A stretch of 64,000 bases of DNA. Origin: Eremomyces bilateralis CBS 781.70. Lineage: Eukaryota; Ascomycota; Dothideomycetes; Eremomycetales; Eremomycetaceae. A program made the translations under genes and the position numbers. A model generated the notes under the pieces. The model searched no databases. It was given only the letters and a program-made list of their open reading frames with translations, and was not told the origin of the DNA. Shown here in pieces: positions 13,590 through 24,077 of this stretch. The stretch covers positions 605,821 through 669,820 of the forward strand of contig NW_022985075.1 in assembly GCF_010015585.1 (NCBI RefSeq), written 5' to 3'. Within the stretch, counting starts at the first letter, position 1. Every line of letters starts with the position of its first letter.

Positions 13590-14303
13590 TTAGAAGAAAG
13601 CTCTTCGCGCAACCTGGATGATGTTAGTTAGGAATAGTCTAGAAGAAGTGGGAAATCCGCTTACCGTCCATGCTCCTGCAGCAGTGGCAACAAGCCCTCC
13701 TGAGATCATCATCTGCTTCACTCCCCTGGTGCTCTTGAAGACTATACCACTTAAAGCCCCAGCAACCACACTGTTCGCCGCATCATGCTTCCCTCGGTAG
13801 TGCCCAATCGTCGAGTTGATTCCGTTGTATACCAAGGCAACCACCCCGGCGGAATTTCCCAGGAACGGCCCTCGTCTTGTGACGGCGTTCAAGATGTAGT
13901 TCAGCTTGAGTCGCGGCGATGCGGTCGGCGGCGATTTGTTTAACCCTTCGGCAAGGCCCCATGCTCCTCCAACGGTTAGGGCTGTGAGATACGTGACGCC
14001 CGTTCCGTAGCAGAGGTCATCCGACCAGCCGCGGGAAGGCAGGGCGGAGTTAGCGCCCGGGAGGTCTGAGAGGGCCGAATCTTCGAGGGTGAGGAATTCT
14101 AGGGAGTCTTGATTGAGGCCAGCGAGGGGATGGAGCTGTGATGGGTCGTACGATGCCGTCGGGCCGGAGAAGAAGGAGGAGACATCATCCACGCCGGGCG
14201 CGGTGATGGCGCCCGGGCTGGCATCAGCGTACGATGAAGTCGGGGAAGATGTCGATGGGGAGGGGCTCGCCTTGCGGCCGGTGAAGGTGTCCCAGATAGA
14301 CAT
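13590..14303 (-). CDS. tim23: Mitochondrial import inner membrane translocase TIM23
   Basis: Exons complement(13590..13613, 13665..14303), 220 residues; the 51-nt intron is in frame and has a CTAAC branch site. The N-terminal half is a soluble Ser/Pro-rich intermembrane-space domain containing DPSQLHPLAGL and TLEDSALSDLPG. The C-terminal half holds the Tim17/Tim22/Tim23 fold: YGTGVTYLTALTVGGAWGL, LNYILNAVTRRGPFLGNSAG, VALVYNGINSTIGHYRGKHD, VAGALSGIVFKSTRG and a last hydrophobic helix ending GAWTVARRAFF. It forms the channel of the TIM23 complex that imports presequence proteins. The start MSIWDTFTGRK is conserved. The gene is divergent from DHFR with 236 bases between start codons. Confidence 0.95.
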   Translation of the reverse strand: MSIWDTFTGRKASPSPSTSSPTSSYADASPGAITAPGVDDVSSFFSGPTASYDPSQLHPLAGLNQDSLEFLTLEDSALSDLPGANSALPSRGWSDDLCYGTGVTYLTALTVGGAWGLAEGLNKSPPTASPRLKLNYILNAVTRRGPFLGNSAGVVALVYNGINSTIGHYRGKHDAANSVVAGALSGIVFKSTRGVKQMMISGGLVATAAGAWTVSGFPTSSRLFLTNIIQVARRAFF

Positions 14304-14539
14304 GATGCCTGATGCAAATATGGATTGCTCTGCGGAGGATACAACAGCACGACGTTCAAATCAAGCGTCAAGAATCGGGAAAGTCAGAACAGAAATTTTG
14401 GTTGAGTCGGGTCACGTGGTGTACGACAGGGGTAGCGCGGGACTCGGCGCCTCGGCGATGGGCGACCCAACAGAACAGTGAATGTTTTGTATTTTCGTTG
14501 ATATCTCCCCTCTCAATCTCAGTAAATTCTAAATTCACA
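14304..14539. promoter_or_regulatory. Compact bidirectional promoter, TIM23 / DHFR
   Basis: Only 236 bases separate the two start codons, so both promoters and leaders overlap here. No specific site is identified. Confidence 0.5.
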
Positions 14540-15271
14540 ATGGCTCCTCGCCCTGGACAAAACATATCTCTGACTATCATAGTAGCCGCTACGGCAAAAG
14601 AGCTTGGGATAGGCAATGCGGGCTCGCTTCCATGGCGGATCAAGCAAGAGATGCAATATTTTGCACGCGTCACGAAGCGCGTCCCTCTCGATTCATCGAC
14701 ACATATCAAGCCCGATTCCACTCGATGTAATGCGGTCATTATGGGGCGAAAGACCTGGGACAGCATCCCACCTAAATTCCGTCCTCTCAAAGACCGACTC
14801 AATGTGGTCCTCAGCCGAAATTCAGAATTTACCAACGCACAGCCTGCCACGAGTACCAGCCTTGGTCTAGGCGATGTCGTTTATGCGTCCAGCCTTGAAC
14901 ACGCGATAGAAGTGCTGGGATCCATGGGGCAAGCCCAGGTCCGGTCTGAGCTGCCTACGGATGAAGATGCTACTCGTCGAACAGCGACAAACCCGATCCG
15001 ATTGGGGCGTGTATTCGTGATCGGCGGCGCCTCAGTCTATCACACCGCTTTGCAGCTTCCCCAGACGAAACATATTCTTCTTACCAAGGTTCACAAAGAA
15101 TTCGACTGCGATACGCATTTTCCATTGAACCTGGGAAGCCGGGAAGCCATAGAATCCGGCTGGTTGCAGAAAAGCAAAGGCGAACTTGAATCCTTCATTG
15201 GGGAAGATTTGCCTGATGTTCTCGAGGAAGAAGGGGTTAAGTTTGAGTACTGTCTATACGAGCGAGGATGA
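14540..15271 (+). CDS. Dihydrofolate reductase
   Basis: Intronless, 243 residues. Reduces dihydrofolate to tetrahydrofolate with NADPH, feeding thymidylate, purine and methionine synthesis in the cytosol. Visible motifs: LTIIVAATAKELGIGNAGSL and PWRIKQEMQYF near the N-terminus (substrate pocket), NAVIMGRKTWDSIPPKFRPL (NADPH site), LNVVLSR, VFVIGGASVY (the Gly-Gly NADPH motif) and a C-terminal EYCLYER strand. The length exceeds bacterial DHFR because of fungal insertions around residues 85-155. The ATG at 14540 begins MAPRPGQNISLT; the longer upstream open frame lacks conserved sequence. Confidence 0.96.
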   Translation: MAPRPGQNISLTIIVAATAKELGIGNAGSLPWRIKQEMQYFARVTKRVPLDSSTHIKPDSTRCNAVIMGRKTWDSIPPKFRPLKDRLNVVLSRNSEFTNAQPATSTSLGLGDVVYASSLEHAIEVLGSMGQAQVRSELPTDEDATRRTATNPIRLGRVFVIGGASVYHTALQLPQTKHILLTKVHKEFDCDTHFPLNLGSREAIESGWLQKSKGELESFIGEDLPDVLEEEGVKFEYCLYERG

Positions 15272-17897
15272 ATGAGCTTCGATGGTTTTGTTGGTTGCAT
15301 TTCAGGAGGCGATATGTCATCCCTCAGTTATGCGCTAGCTTAGGTTGTGAAGCAAGTATCTGCTACGCGGCACAATACATATCATCTCGAAGGGTCGCGG
15401 TTCTCGAAGCTCGAGGTCAAGGCTCCTATATTGAGGCGAGAGACGGGCTAAAATTAGGCTGTGCCTCACGGCTGGTCGCAAGAATCGAGCGGCGGTACCA
15501 TTCAAAACGCAGAATATCTTCTCATAGCAATATTCTTATTCAGCAAGAAGTTTGGTTCTGCCACATCAGTCTGTAAGTCAGAACCGAGACTTCCCTCATT
15601 GGGCCGAATCTTGGAGTCTAACCTATTCCAGATCGATCAAGTTATATTCCGAGCGATCCAGCATCAAGCACCTCAGAAATATAAGGTCATTAATTCTTCA
15701 TTTTGAGGAGCCAAATCAGGATCCCCTTTAAAGCAAAGAAAATATTTTGTCCAGAATATGTGATTGTTATAGCATTACAACGTGACGCTGTTGGTGTAAT
15801 AAGCGACTCGGGACCAAGAGCTAACCACTCGGCCAAAAGGCACAGTATTGGCGCACAGCCATACTGAGGGTTCTGCACCATAACTATGTACTACTACCTA
15901 TTGTTTTTGCTATTGTTCCTTACAGTTGGCCTACTGGTAGCTACTACCAGAGTGGGCTTCAGCACTGGATGACTTTGATTTGCTAATTAGCCAACAGTCA
16001 TGAGTCAATTTATCAGCTTCTTCAATCTTTCTTCAACCGTTCTGCAACTTTTCTTCAGCACCAATACCTACTACCGCGACCTTTTCTCGAAATGGCCATT
16101 CTTGCCCGACATCAAGTTTCCTCTTCGCCTTTGATGACCCAATCCTCCCATGCACCATTCAGAAGTATCACTCCATCAGCTACCAGAAATGCTAATCGCA
16201 TCGAGCTCTCATTTGCATTGGTAGTTGACGGCAAGGCCATCCTCCTAAGCTTAGAGGAGCAATGAAAAGAGCTTACCAGAATCTTCCCAACCACTCATAG
16301 TGCGTGGATAGGGTCGCCATGGCCCCTCTCAATCGGCCGTATTCCGTTGCATCTCACCAAAGAAAATAACGCCAAGGATCTCCTAAACAGAGGCAACCAG
16401 GGTCATTCCATAACTAACGCTCTGCCTCAATACAATCTCAGAAAGAGCCGTCTCCATCTTGCCCGGACCGCCATTCTCAATGATTATGACGAGGTACTGT
16501 GTTGGGGTTCTTTCGGTTTCAGCAGCCAGGCTCTCGAGATTGTTTCTCCGTGTCCTCTAAAATGCTGATTCGGGCGGGCTACCAGATATCGTTCCACAAA
16601 TACAAACCTGAACTCCTGAAGGCGTCGAGGCTGTCGGACATCAGCTAATCAGCACCATCGAACATTAGAATGGGATTTACGTTCTCGACTCGAGGTTTTG
16701 AAAACGAGTAGGAGCGCTAAACCCGAAGAGGCAATCACAGGTGCCCAGATTACAAAGGGCCGAAGTCCCCTGATATTGATCCCACCTCATATTATGGAAT
16801 CACGATTAGCATTACTCTGACGCATATTTTCCTCTAGTCAGCTTGAAAATGGCAAAGTCGGTTTAGTTGTCAATAAGGTCCAGAGCAGCCACCAAAGCTA
16901 TTTTATGGGAAGGGGGTTCATTTCTGGGACCCAAACGGAATATCTGCGTTTGGTTGCTTTGCACCTGTATTATCGCAGTTCGGGCAGGAGACCGTATTAA
17001 TGCGATGGATGAACCACCGCGAGAGTTTCTTAACGGAACAACCAAGGGAAGAATGTCTCACAATGTTAGGCAGCAGGGAGATCTCTATAGGAACAGTATA
17101 AAGATATATAGCTAGTATCAGAACCTACGAAAAATGGAGAGGAAAAAATAAAAGAAAGAAAAGGAAGGCTAGACAGCAAAAGTCAGTGTCCCGCAGCGAA
17201 ATTCGTCCGTGATTATGGTGGGAGGGCGGGGAGGCCAATGAGCCCGCACAGGACGGAGGAGCACTCCATATCTATAAGTGCCTCAGCAATCTTTTGGTCC
17301 CCATGGGGCAGAGCCTGCGCGGGCCAGGACAAGGCAACTGCCAAATTTCTTCTTAGATATCAGTGCTTCCACGGGGCGGATCCACATACTCTAATACCCG
17401 CCTACAAGCTGCGATCTTTCGGCCATGGACTGCCTAGAACTATCCGTACACAACCATCAGATGTAAATTACTGGATACGAAGTCAGGAAATATCTGATGC
17501 TGGTTGATGAACCCTCCCTGGCGCGAAGGCCCGAGGCTAGACTTAATTAAGCAAAGCCTGAGCCACTGTCGTGGGCTCGTGGCAGGGCTTTTTCAAACTT
17601 CTGGACAGCAAGAATTGCGAAGGTGACAGGGACGGACGAGGCTTCGCTACCTCTTCAGATCTCCTCCATGTTGTTCGGCTCTACATCACCGCGTCCCGAT
17701 GGATATATCCCCCCATTCAAGAGTGCCTGCTCGGAGGCAGGATCTTTGAAGAAATTGCTGTCGTCTGCGTGTTCGAGTTCGACGCGCTGGACCGGTGCGG
17801 TTAGATTCATTGCGAAGATATTCCAAACAAAGACATTCCAAAGGACCTAAACGCCCTTCCAAATGCAAAGGCACTATTATAAACCCAAGGGTATCAT
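15272..17897. other. Gene-poor region, no supported gene
   Basis: 2.6 kb between DHFR and the 3' end of the surface protein. Reading frames are short and full of stops on both strands and none resembles a known family. A single tRNA A-box-like match (15825-15835, minus) stands alone. It may hold unrecognisable transposon debris, but I cannot show it. Confidence 0.45.
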
Positions 17898-19092
17898 TCA
17901 AGGCTTCGATGACGAGACCGCCTCCTCATACCGCGGCGGCGCCTCTGCAAAGACACCATCTGTGTCTCGTGCCGGCCTCTCTGGCTGTGGAGTGGTGGTG
18001 GCCGTCGTTGCAGTAAAAATATTCGACAGTTCCATATTCGTGCCATGATATACTGAAGATGGCGTTGTGACTACGTTTGAATACGTAGTCGACGTGCCAA
18101 CCCCGTGTTCCGTCGAGCCACCATCATGCGATGAGATTGGCTGGAAGGTCTTTCGTCTCTTCCTACACGCACAGCAGATATAGCAGCCAAGGCCTAAGGC
18201 GACACCTATGGACCCGACCACAATGCCGGCGATGTTGCTGGGGCTCAAGCTCTTAGATTGGGTTTTGGATTCGGGTCCGTACGTTGGAAGGCTACGGATA
18301 TTAGTCATGGTTCCATTGAATCGTGGTCTGGTAGGATGCTCACGGCGGTAGCGAAACGTTGTTACTGCGTATGAAATCGACGACAGCGGTGTCCGTAGGA
18401 TTCCATGCGACCACTACTCCCGACGCGCTCACACGGAAATAATTTTCCGAATAAGTTCGCTCGGCTTCTGTAAGGGTATATGACGATGGCCGCACGTCTG
18501 GCCATCCTGGTGTCATGCTCCATAGATTTGTGAGGGTTGTGGCAGATTGACTACATAATGGATAGTCATAAGTTGCCACTTTGGCGATAAACCTCGCCCC
18601 ATTGCTCGTCCGGGTTGATGTAGATGTCCAGGTCGGTGCTTGAAATCCGCTAGGGCAGCAAATGTACCGTGATTCCGATTCCGACGCCGATGGCCTTCCA
18701 GCCGTGAAACTTGCAGCATAGGTATAACCTGATGGGCATACGCCTGGGGAGTAATATCCTACTGAGGATATGATTTCACTGGCGGGCATCAGTTGACCTA
18801 GAGCGGTTCGCGTTGCTGATGGAGTGAGTGTAGTGTAGCCCGTGATTGTCGCATAGGTTGATGGTGTCGGTTCGTTGGTGTCAGTTGTGATTTGTATCAG
18901 GGCGGAAGTAACGATGCTCTCCGTGGGTGTTGCAAAAGCATTGGGTATGCATTCCGAATCGAGACCAATCGTGCTTTGAAATCCGAGAAAATAAGACGAG
19001 CCCCATAACGTCGTTGTTGAGAGACAGGAGCTTGGAGGGGTCCATTGTGTATTTAGTGCTCCCAGAGTAACAAGAGCGAGCGATCGAAGCAT
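17898..19092 (-). CDS. Cell-surface protein with one membrane helix and a PPxY tail
   Basis: Exons complement(17898..18291, 18344..19092), 380 residues, one 52-nt intron. The ATG at 19092 gives a signal peptide (MLRSLALVTLGALN). A Ser/Thr-rich ectodomain of about 250 residues follows, containing two cysteine motifs, GVCPSGYTYA and YICCPSGF, seen in fungal surface glycoproteins of unknown role. A single membrane helix (IAGIVVGSIGVALGLGCYIC) lies near residues 270-290, next to basic CRKRRK. The cytoplasmic tail ends EAPPRYEEAV, where PPRY fits the PPxY motif bound by WW domains of Rsp5-type ubiquitin ligases. The architecture resembles WSC/Mid2-like wall sensors, but no WSC domain is seen; a sensor role is inference only. 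Confidence 0.75.
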
Positions 19093-19790
19093 GTTTACGC
19101 TCCGCACGAAAGTTCTGGATGTGAATTTCGTGGATCCAAATGGCTTTTCGGATGCCTCCCTAGATGTACCTAGTAAAACGTTTGCACTCTTGCGTTGCTG
19201 ATGAGTTGCATGAGTATGATCAGGTGTCGCGGACTCGACATCATTGATCATTCACGAATCACGATAGATGAATTGCGCTTATTTTTCCCGTTCACCTCCG
19301 TTCCTTTTAATCGATCTTAGCAAAACAAAACCGGAGGAACCACCCCTGGATTGTGAGCATAGCCCGAGGCCAATTTTACCACCTGAGTAGAGGAGAACCC
19401 TCACGGTTTAAGGGGACTGCAATACTCCGTACGAGGCTTGGGGATTGGCTCGCGTCCAAGGCCAAGAGTGGCTCATCGCCAAAACCTAAATGAATTAGAA
19501 GCTAGAGTCGTATTCGATCTTGGCGTGTCGATTTTGTTGTCCGTGCATCGATTGCCACGGCGAGCCCGCGAGCCGCCAAACCCGGCGGGTGTACATTGTA
19601 CAAAAATCAAAAGTACTCCGTAAGCTCTGTGAACATTCCAAATTCGTAAGCAAAGGACAGCATCCACAGGGACGATGAGCAAATACAGCCCGAGCAAGAA
19701 GAGGTACAAAGAGCCAGGAACTCATCATGGCATCGGGGCAGGTTTTATGTGCAAAGCGTGCTACGAACACCTCCGCGGACTCTGAGTATG

Positions 19791-19813
19791 AAGTTAGTTC
19801 GTCGGACTAACTT
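19791..19813. repeat. Perfect 8-bp inverted repeat (hairpin)
   Basis: AAGTTAGT, then a 7-base spacer, then ACTAACTT. It could form a small hairpin or mark a degraded transposon end; nothing else supports either reading. Confidence 0.5.
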
Positions 19814-19893
19814 AGTTAGCCATGTCAAAACGCGCATTGATAGTTTATACTGCCTGTTGTATGGAGTACGTTAAATTTCAATCTTCAAATCCC

Positions 19894-19923
19894 AGCGTGG
19901 CTCATCTTAGCGTGGCTCATCTT
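19894..19923. repeat. 15-bp perfect tandem duplication
   Basis: AGCGTGGCTCATCTT occurs twice head to tail. It lies in non-coding sequence upstream of the PIG-P pseudogene. Confidence 0.8.
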
Positions 19924-20078
19924 CTGCCCAATCATGTGGCACTCGCTCTGCCATGTGGGGGTACCCAGTACACCACGTCACCACAGCGTTCACTTTCCCC
20001 AAACTCCACATGACGACTCTACAATGTTACGGCGTACATCTCCAGCTGTCACTTTTATGAACTGCGCTCCACACAATC

Positions 20079-20864
20079 ATGGCACCTGATAGAGGGAACG
20101 GTGACCTCAAAGGTCTGCGATTGAAGTCTGAGCCGAGTCCGCCTACTCCTCCCGCGAATCGGGAGCCAGCCAGTGCTGAAGTTCCAAGCGGAACCCCGTT
20201 GTGGACAAGAACACCAGTTCCAGCACGCATAAATCCCGCCCCATGACGCCGGACTCGAGCGACATCGAGGAGCTTACGGGCAATGGAACGAGCACACCCG
20301 CGAGCACTGCGGCCGCGGTCGCCACGTCCGCACGAACCGCCATCACCGTCCCGTGCGCGTCGCCGAAGTTTCCCACGGACGGGTACTGCGGCTTCGCGCT
20401 ATACATGGTGTCGTCGTCCACGGTGTTCCTAATGTACCTGCTCTGGGCGTTACTTCCGTCGCAATTCCTGCACCGACTGGACATCTACTACTACCCAACT
20501 GATGGTGGGCGCTGGCGGTGCCGGCATGGCTCGTCGTGCTGCTGGTGTATATCTACGTCGCGCTCGCTAGCTACAACACGTAGCAGTTGACGCTGCCGAT
20601 GAAGAGCATTGAGAATCTGGTGAACGTGGCGGCGCAGATCGCGGTGGTGAACTCGTCGGGAAAGATTGTGCTGCAATGGGGGATCGGGCAGACCGTACTG
20701 AGAGACACTCCACAAGGAATAGGCTCGTAATTGGGGCGGTGATATCGGGGAAAGTTGTGGGCTGGAAGAGGTTCTGGAGTGAAGGGACGGATGCAGCCAT
20801 GGATGCACCCATTGGTGCTGTTTGCGAGATCTTATACAGCTCAAATGGTGAAGCCGAAAGCTAA
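20079..20864 (+). pseudogene. PIG-P / GPI19 (GPI-GlcNAc transferase subunit P), broken copy
   Basis: Pieces of PIG-P lie in order but in different frames. They are a Pro/Ser-rich N-terminus from ATG 20079; then DGYCGFALYMVSSSTVFLMY and LLWALLPSQFLHRLDIYYYP; then WWALAVPAWLVVLLVYIYVA and MKSIENLVNVAAQIAVVNSS; and a C-terminal GWKRFWSEGTDAAMDAPIGA, VCEILY, ending at 20864. Breaks seen are a frame change between 20081 and 20243, one near 20500, an in-frame TAG at 20581-20583, and another frame change around 20672-20690 at a run of five Gs. None has credible intron signals. An intact PIG-P works in the endoplasmic reticulum at the first step of GPI-anchor synthesis. Decay or sequence error both remain possible. 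Confidence 0.8.
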
Positions 20865-21555
20865 TTCGAACCTATCAGTACGATTCGGGAACGGCGCGTG
20901 AAATACCTAACAGAATATCCTCCCTTGGAGTGAAAGGAATTTGACATGGTCTCAATCATGCAATGGATTGCAAATGCATGCAAAAAGGGTAGATGAACCT
21001 GAAGACATCACCACGTGCTTTGATGTCGTTCCAGCTCGATTCATATAGAGCAATAATAGATGGACTTGGGTCGGATATGTCAGATGTGGAGCACCAACAA
21101 TGCGAGAACGAGACGTGAACAAGCTTGCTTCTCGCTACAAATAAACGGCGGAAATTGCATTTGTTTTTGCAGTCTCTCACAGAAGAAATGCGTCTAGCTA
21201 CCAGCAAATAGTGAAATGCTACTCAGCCTGGTCTGCACAAAATACTGCAAGCATGCGATAAATTGCATACGAGCACAACGAAACATAATTTGCTTGGCAG
21301 GCCACATGCGAAGCCTTACGAATTTCTATATTTCAAGGTTGGCTTAATTGGATGCTCTGTAGACATTCAGAGTATATGAAAATATTCTATGACGGAGAAT
21401 TAGAGCACTGTTCTGAACCCTAATGGAGACGGATAAAGGGACTCTAGAGCAAGATGAAAGGGGCATCTTTCCGAATTTCTCCCTTAAACTCGTTCGACTG
21501 GAAGCCTCTCGAAAAGCACTGGCTAAGTTCTCTCCTCTAGTGCTCCAGATTCAGC
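20865..21555. other. Intergenic, no gene seen
   Basis: 691 bases between the PIG-P remnant and the secreted hydrolase. AT-rich, with only short unconserved frames. The last 150 bases presumably form the hydrolase promoter and leader. Confidence 0.5.
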
Positions 21556-22879
21556 ATGTTCGCCACACTTGTTCTTATGATCTTGCCTTTCGCGGCAGCG
21601 GCTCCGGCTCCCCAGTCGCCGGCACAGACTTGCCCCGCGAAAAGTGGCCACAATGGAGCCATGGGCGGCATCTTCGGTATGGATTTGCCTGGCGGCGGAG
21701 GCCTTAGCGGAACTCTCGGCGGAACCGGAGGCAGCGGAAGCTCTTTCAACCTCAGTGGCATCTTGGGCGGAGCCGGAGGCAGCGGAGGCTCTTCCAACCT
21801 CAGCGGCATCTTGGGCGGAGCAGGAGGTACCGGAGGCTCTTTCAACCTCAGCGGCCTCCTTGGTGGAGGAAGCTCTGGCGGACTCGGCGGGCTTTCAAGC
21901 GGCGGCTTTGACCTTTCCTCCCTCTTTCCTGCCGGGGATGAATATCCCAAGGGCCCATTCCTCGTCTCCGATTACCTCTCTCCCGGCACCGGCCCCTATC
22001 CGGCCGGAATCATCAAAGACGCCGGCCTGGAAAACCACACTGTCTACGCTCCCTTGGGGCCGCCGCCAGCTGATGTCAAGCTCCCAGTATTGATCTGGGG
22101 TAATGGTGGCTGCACGTCCGCCGGCACGCCATACGGAGCGTTCTTGACCGAAGTGGCCTCGTATGGCTACGTCGCAATAGCGAACGGCGCGCCGGGACCA
22201 GCTCCTCCTGGGGTCGTGGACGAGGCGGGCAATTCAGTGACCATGTTGCCAGGTTTTGAGGATAGCCCGCTAGCCTCAGGGACAACTGGACTTGCTGCGA
22301 TGGCAGGGAGCCAGTCAAAGATGTCGGATATGTTCGGTGCGATCGACTGGGTGGTTGAAGGTAACGCGGCTCGATTTGGAAATGTCGATACGGATACATT
22401 TATCACCGCCGGCTCGAGCTGTGGTGGACTGGAAGCGTACTCGGCCGCGTACCAGAATCCGAAGGTCAAACTTACGGTGCTGTATAATAGTGGGCTCTTG
22501 GACGAGTCGAAGACGTGCCTCCTCAGCGAGTTGAAGGCTCCCGTGGGATACATCCTTGGTGGGCCAAAGGACATTTCCTATGAGAACGTAAGTCGCTTCT
22601 TTCTCCGCAACGAGTTTCTGTTCATCATCTTGCTAGGGCAAACGCGACTATGAGAATCTTCCTGCTGGCCTTCCCGCGTTCTACGGCAGCCTTGACTCTG
22701 GTCATATGGGAACTTTCTTCACGACCCACGGCGGCAAGTATGGAGCGGCAACAGTTGCACTCTTGGAGTGGGTTCTAAGAGGAAATGCGACGGCGAAGGC
22801 TATTTGGACTGTGCCAGAGTCTAAGGGAAGTTTGGTCTCTCAGAATTGGAACATTACATATAAAAATTGGGTTGATTAG
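21556..22879 (+). CDS. Secreted alpha/beta hydrolase with glycine-rich repeat linker
   Basis: Exons 21556..22587 and 22637..22879, 424 residues, 49-nt intron. A signal peptide (MFATLVLMILPFAAAAPAPQ) is followed by a low-complexity region (about residues 46-115) made of GGxGGSxxxNLSGILGGA-like units. The globular part, from about residue 128, has VYAPLGPP, LPVLIWGNGGC, YGYVAIANG and FGAIDWVVEGNA. The nucleophile elbow GSSCGG (Ser near residue 287) fits G-x-S-x-G, and a GHMGTFF His lies near residue 364. This resembles the chlorophyllase/PETase-like group of alpha/beta hydrolases, so an esterase role outside the cell is likely. The substrate is unknown. WVLRGNATAKAIW near the C-terminus is typical of this fungal group. 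Confidence 0.85.
21691..21879 (+). repeat. Coding glycine-rich minisatellite
   Basis: Imperfect in-frame repeats of about 54-57 bases inside the hydrolase gene encode GG-rich spacers around NLSGILGG or NLSGLLGG. Three clear copies are seen. They probably form a flexible linker, and copy number may vary between strains. Confidence 0.75.
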
Positions 22880-23269
22880 GTGCTCTTGAGACTGAGAGCT
22901 TTGAACATATGAAGAAAACTCATTGCTGGCAGTAGGATATACTTATGTTTTTAAGGGTTTGGGGGTAACGGGAGTTTCAAACGGAAATCAGCGCTATATT
23001 AAAGTACTCGATGCAACGGCGCTAAACTATAAACGGAAATTCCTCGATACCACCCGCATCTAAATATCTCCAAGGGTACGTTGTATCCTGGAACAATAAT
23101 CAATATAAAATTTTCCGTCAGTCATGCTCAATGGTCTATTGGGTCCCGGTTCAGATCCGCGCCCGACACTGTGTATGGTCTCGGCAGTTGACAGTGGATG
23201 ACAACTTAAAAAAGGGACCATATCCCAAGTGTAGGAAGGAATTTTAGAACCACTAGTTGACGCAGTACG
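22880..23269. other. Intergenic, no gene seen
   Basis: 390 bases between the hydrolase and the small secreted candidate. No conserved frame is seen. Confidence 0.5.
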
Positions 23270-23560
23270 ATGAACTTCTATAAATTGATTCTTACTATTC
23301 TCGTTGCTGACGCTGTCACTATTCCTCAACACAATGGCCGACATGGGGTATCTTGTACGCTAGGAGACCCCAATTACCTCCCATTTGGCACTGTGGGGCC
23401 CGGAAATATTGGAGGGTTTCAGCCAGCAATTATGGAGAACCTGGAAATTGCACCTCGCAGCGAAAATTTCCTGAGTCAGCAAGGGTTTACTAGCCGTTTT
23501 GGCTCATGGCGCCTTGGCGACAGAACTTACTTTTTATATCCCATTCGTCCTGCAAAGTGA
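23270..23560 (+). CDS. Small secreted protein candidate, 96 residues
   Basis: Open frame from ATG 23270 with a plausible signal peptide (MNFYKLILTILVADAVTIPQ). The mature part is Gly/Pro/Phe-rich, for example LPFGTVGPGNIGGFQP, and has a single cysteine. I do not recognise the family. Size, signal peptide and location in a gene-poor, transposon-containing stretch fit a lineage-specific secreted protein, but a chance open frame cannot be excluded. Confidence 0.4.
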   Translation: MNFYKLILTILVADAVTIPQHNGRHGVSCTLGDPNYLPFGTVGPGNIGGFQPAIMENLEIAPRSENFLSQQGFTSRFGSWRLGDRTYFLYPIRPAK

Positions 23561-24077
23561 AGCCATCCCCAGATCCTCTCACCACCTAAAATGAATCGCC
23601 GGCGTAAAATCGCGGTGGTGCTGCTTATCTTGCTTATCCTGCTCAGGCGCCGTACGCAACAGGAGTGGTCTTGATGAGTATAGCATTCTGCTTCTCCGAA
23701 AGCGTATGCCACTTCCGCCGATCCTCGACAAGCCGCTCCTCCTCCGCATATACCGAGGTGACTGCAGGCATCGCACGCGTTGATTTGGTGATAGGGAAAT
23801 CAGAATGGGATGCAATCTGGGTTACAGATCTTGGGCGTTATGCAGGCGACCGGATCTGACGTTAAGATTGACAAATACGCTAATTAGGTCGGATATGGCA
23901 GTTGAAAGATGCGAAAATCCTGGAAATTGACCTAGAAATCTTTTTCAGGTCAACTCTCTGCATTTAGCCGGCTTATGAACTAATATCTAGCGGTTAGGTT
24001 GGCTAACTGGGTATGGCCATATAAAACACGCTACGCTGTCGAATTTTACACAAAACGTAATTTCCAGCGATCCACAA
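23561..24077. other. Intergenic; TATA-like site near its end
   Basis: 517 bases with no gene seen. TATAAAA at 24020-24026 lies 52 bases before the ATG of the cysteine-rich candidate and could be its TATA box. Confidence 0.4.

Larger units (their letters stand above)
19093..20078. other. Intergenic with a hairpin and a short tandem duplication
   Basis: 986 bases upstream of the surface-protein gene. No gene is seen. It holds the inverted repeat at 19791-19813 and the 15-bp tandem duplication at 19894-19923, listed separately. Confidence 0.5.

Noticed and set aside
15800-15845. Perfect tRNA A-box (TGGCCGAGTGG, minus strand), suggesting a tRNA or tRNA-derived SINE.
   Set aside because: No B-box at the expected spacing, no stems and no repeat structure around it.
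16112-17510. Several 60-90 codon frames in the DHFR-distal gene-poor region.
   Set aside because: None shows a conserved motif, and frames overlap on both strands as expected by chance.
20956-21207. An 83-codon minus-strand frame upstream of the secreted hydrolase.
   Set aside because: Mixed composition, no signal peptide or domain, and no splice support.
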